From the NCBI RefSeq assembly GCF_958298935.1, contig NC_084933.1, positions 30,094,334 to 30,158,333 of the forward strand: 64,000 nt of DNA, written 5' to 3'. The position numbers and the translations under genes were made by a program. Source of the stretch: Phragmites australis (lineage: Eukaryota; Streptophyta; Magnoliopsida; Poales; Poaceae). Of this stretch, positions 62,394 to 64,000 are shown piece after piece; the stretch's first letter is position 1; every line of letters starts with the position of its first letter. The notes under the pieces are model-generated. The model was not told the DNA's origin. It searched no databases and saw only the letters and a list, made by a program, of their open reading frames with translations.

Positions 62394-63932
62394 ATGGCCT
62401 TCTCTTTCTCGTGGCCGTTTCGCCGCCGGGGCAGCGGCAGCGGGGGCGGCGGCGCAAGCAAGTCGGCCGAGGAGGACGAGGAGCTGGGCGTGACCCCGCA
62501 GCTCCTGGACTTCCTACGGACGCTCTCCCCCGACGCCTTCAAGTCCGTCGCCCTCCAGCTCCAAGGCAATCAATAAATCCACCCCCCCCCCCCATCCCCT
62601 CCCAATTCTTCTGCCCCCACTTGATCCGGCTCGATCCTGATGACGATGTGTGTTGATCGCAGAAGGCTCCGCGGAGGCGACCGCCGGCGACCTCACCAGC
62701 TGGCAGGAGCGGCATGCCGTGCTCGTGCTATCCAAAGCCAAGGTTGGTTTCCCGCGGATCTCGTCGTACTGCTCAATTCTGCCCATCCGCAAAGGACTGT
62801 GAAGTGTGAGCTGCATCTGTATGCTTCGCGTGCAGGAACTCGCCAAGATTCGGTACGATCTGTGCCCTCGCCACATGAAGGATAAGCAGTTCTGGAGGAT
62901 ATACTTCCGGCTCGCCAAGAGTTATAACTCACCGTAAGCTCTCATCCAACAGTATTCCCATGTGTGGGTGACGCTCCAGCTGTGGAGCTAGATTAGGTTC
63001 TCAGTATTGATCAACGTGGTCAATGAGCAAAATTAGCAACACGAACTGACTAGCATCTCACTTTGTTTTGTTTTTGTAAAATTCATCGACTTATATCTTC
63101 TGTGCACTTCATTGCCATCAGTAGATCCAAGTTTATCTGTGACATTTTCAATTTCGATATAGTATTCTGCTGTCCTCGTACATAATTCAATTTCGATATA
63201 GTATTCTGCTGTCCTCGTACATATACATTCAGCGAAATGGATTGGTGACTGACGAGGTCATATTGTCATCTAACTGCAACGTTACATTCTTAGGCATTAT
63301 CTATTAGTACATGCTATGATTCTGTTTATTGTACTTGCTATCATGGAATGTTGGAAGGTGATTGTTCTTTACTGCACAAAGTTTTACTGCTTGAAAGATC
63401 ACATGGAATGGATTTTCAACTACATAGATGACCTGAAAAAATAGTGAGCCCTCCCTGTTTAGGCTAAAAAGTGCAATCTGTAAGTTGTCTCGAGAATAAG
63501 TAAGTGAAGCTATGTATAGGAATCTCTTAACATGAAGCTATGTTGCCAAGCAAAAAAATGCGAAATTTCAAGGATCAAAACTGACATAATTGGCAATCAT
63601 GGGGACTGTTTAACCAAAAAATTTACTGCCGTTTTCTCTGCAACCTTGCACAGAATGTGCTATTATCTATTCCCAATTTCCCATCAACAGCCCTCTAAAA
63701 AGTTGAGAGCTGAGCTATTGCTGTTTGATGAGCTGAGCTATATGATTTTCTCTTTTCCTTACACACATTCTGTTTTTGCAGGTACGAGCTACGTGCCATA
63801 CAGAAAGAAAAGTTACGAAGGATGGAGACGGAAAATGGCAAGTCAACAGAAGTGATTACTGTTGAGGTGGAGATGCAGGAATCAAAAGGCAGTAGAGCCT
63901 CTCAAACATCAGAAGTTGATTCAGAATCCTAA
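62394..63932 (+). CDS. BSD-domain-containing protein
   Basis: Plant protein with a BSD domain, a three-helix fold found in TFIIH p62 and synapse-associated proteins; the plant role is largely unknown. Four exons, 62394-62565, 62663-62742, 62836-62933 and 63782-63932, join in frame into 166 residues. The N-terminus (MAFSFSWPFRRRG) is short and basic with a Gly/Ser linker, then ELGVTPQLLDFLRTLSPDAF. The domain carries DLTSWQERHAVLVLS, LCPRHMKDKQFWRIYF (the FWxxYF BSD signature, about 100-112) and YELRAIQKEKLRRME. The tail is acidic and Ser-rich. Intron 1 begins AAG|GCAATC, a GC-AG intron, because no GT donor keeps the frame. The leader is only 36 bases from a Mutator-like insertion. Confidence 0.9.
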
Positions 63933-64000
63933 GCTTCATAGTTGTAGCTGCTGACAGAATATTAGTCTAGGTGATGCAGGAAGCGATACTTAGTTGATGC

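Noticed and set aside
1..64000. CRISPR arrays, operons, rRNA, phage or bacterial defence systems
   Set aside because: None seen; the window is eukaryotic nuclear DNA with spliceosomal introns.

Overview
This is nuclear DNA from a grass (Poaceae). The window holds intron-rich plant genes with GT-AG splice sites, and their coding sequences read like rice-type orthologues. Between and inside them are typical grass mobile elements: a Helitron, Mutator-like, hAT and Stowaway elements, a TRIM-like LTR fragment and copia remnants. Ten protein-coding loci in 64 kb suggests a fairly compact grass genome. The species cannot be fixed from the sequence. From memory and unchecked, the order MAP3K-epsilon, NPF, IPK1, CNX1, RPN8 resembles the long arm of rice chromosome 4.

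Layout. 1-5.2 kb: the first eight coding exons of a MAP3K-epsilon kinase gene (minus strand, running off the left edge). 5.2-16.8 kb: a gene-poor stretch with a decayed copia element, MITEs and an intact-ended non-autonomous Helitron. 16.8-20.3 kb: an NPF/NRT1 transporter (plus) facing a heavy-metal-associated isoprenylated protein (minus). 22.1-24.5 kb: a broken copy of inositol-pentakisphosphate 2-kinase (IPK1). 24.9-27.2 kb: a Mutator-like foldback element and a gypsy-type LTR. 28.2-33.5 kb: HIT4, 14 exons, minus. 37.3-37.6 kb: a 67-residue membrane protein. 41.3-45.3 kb: CNX1, the two-domain molybdenum cofactor enzyme. 45.5-46.3 kb: a hAT element with an internal tandem duplication. 47.1-54.4 kb: an RS-rich splicing-type protein resembling PNISR (minus). 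55.5-56.9 kb: a damaged MED7 gene (minus), head to head with RPN8 (58.2-61.4 kb, plus). 62.4-63.9 kb: a BSD-domain protein whose start codon lies 36 bases downstream of a Mutator-like element.

The genes do not form a pathway or operon; this is ordinary eukaryotic housekeeping synteny. The most notable biology is that two normally conserved genes, IPK1 and MED7, carry several independent lesions, while about 8 kb of neighbouring coding sequence (MAP3K, NPF, HIPP, HIT4, CNX1, PNISR-like, RPN8, BSD) splices into intact frames. That points to real decay, perhaps of redundant copies after duplication or polyploidy, rather than sequencing error. Exon boundaries were derived by hand from splice consensus, reading-frame continuity and remembered family sequences. 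I found no convincing new molecular system.
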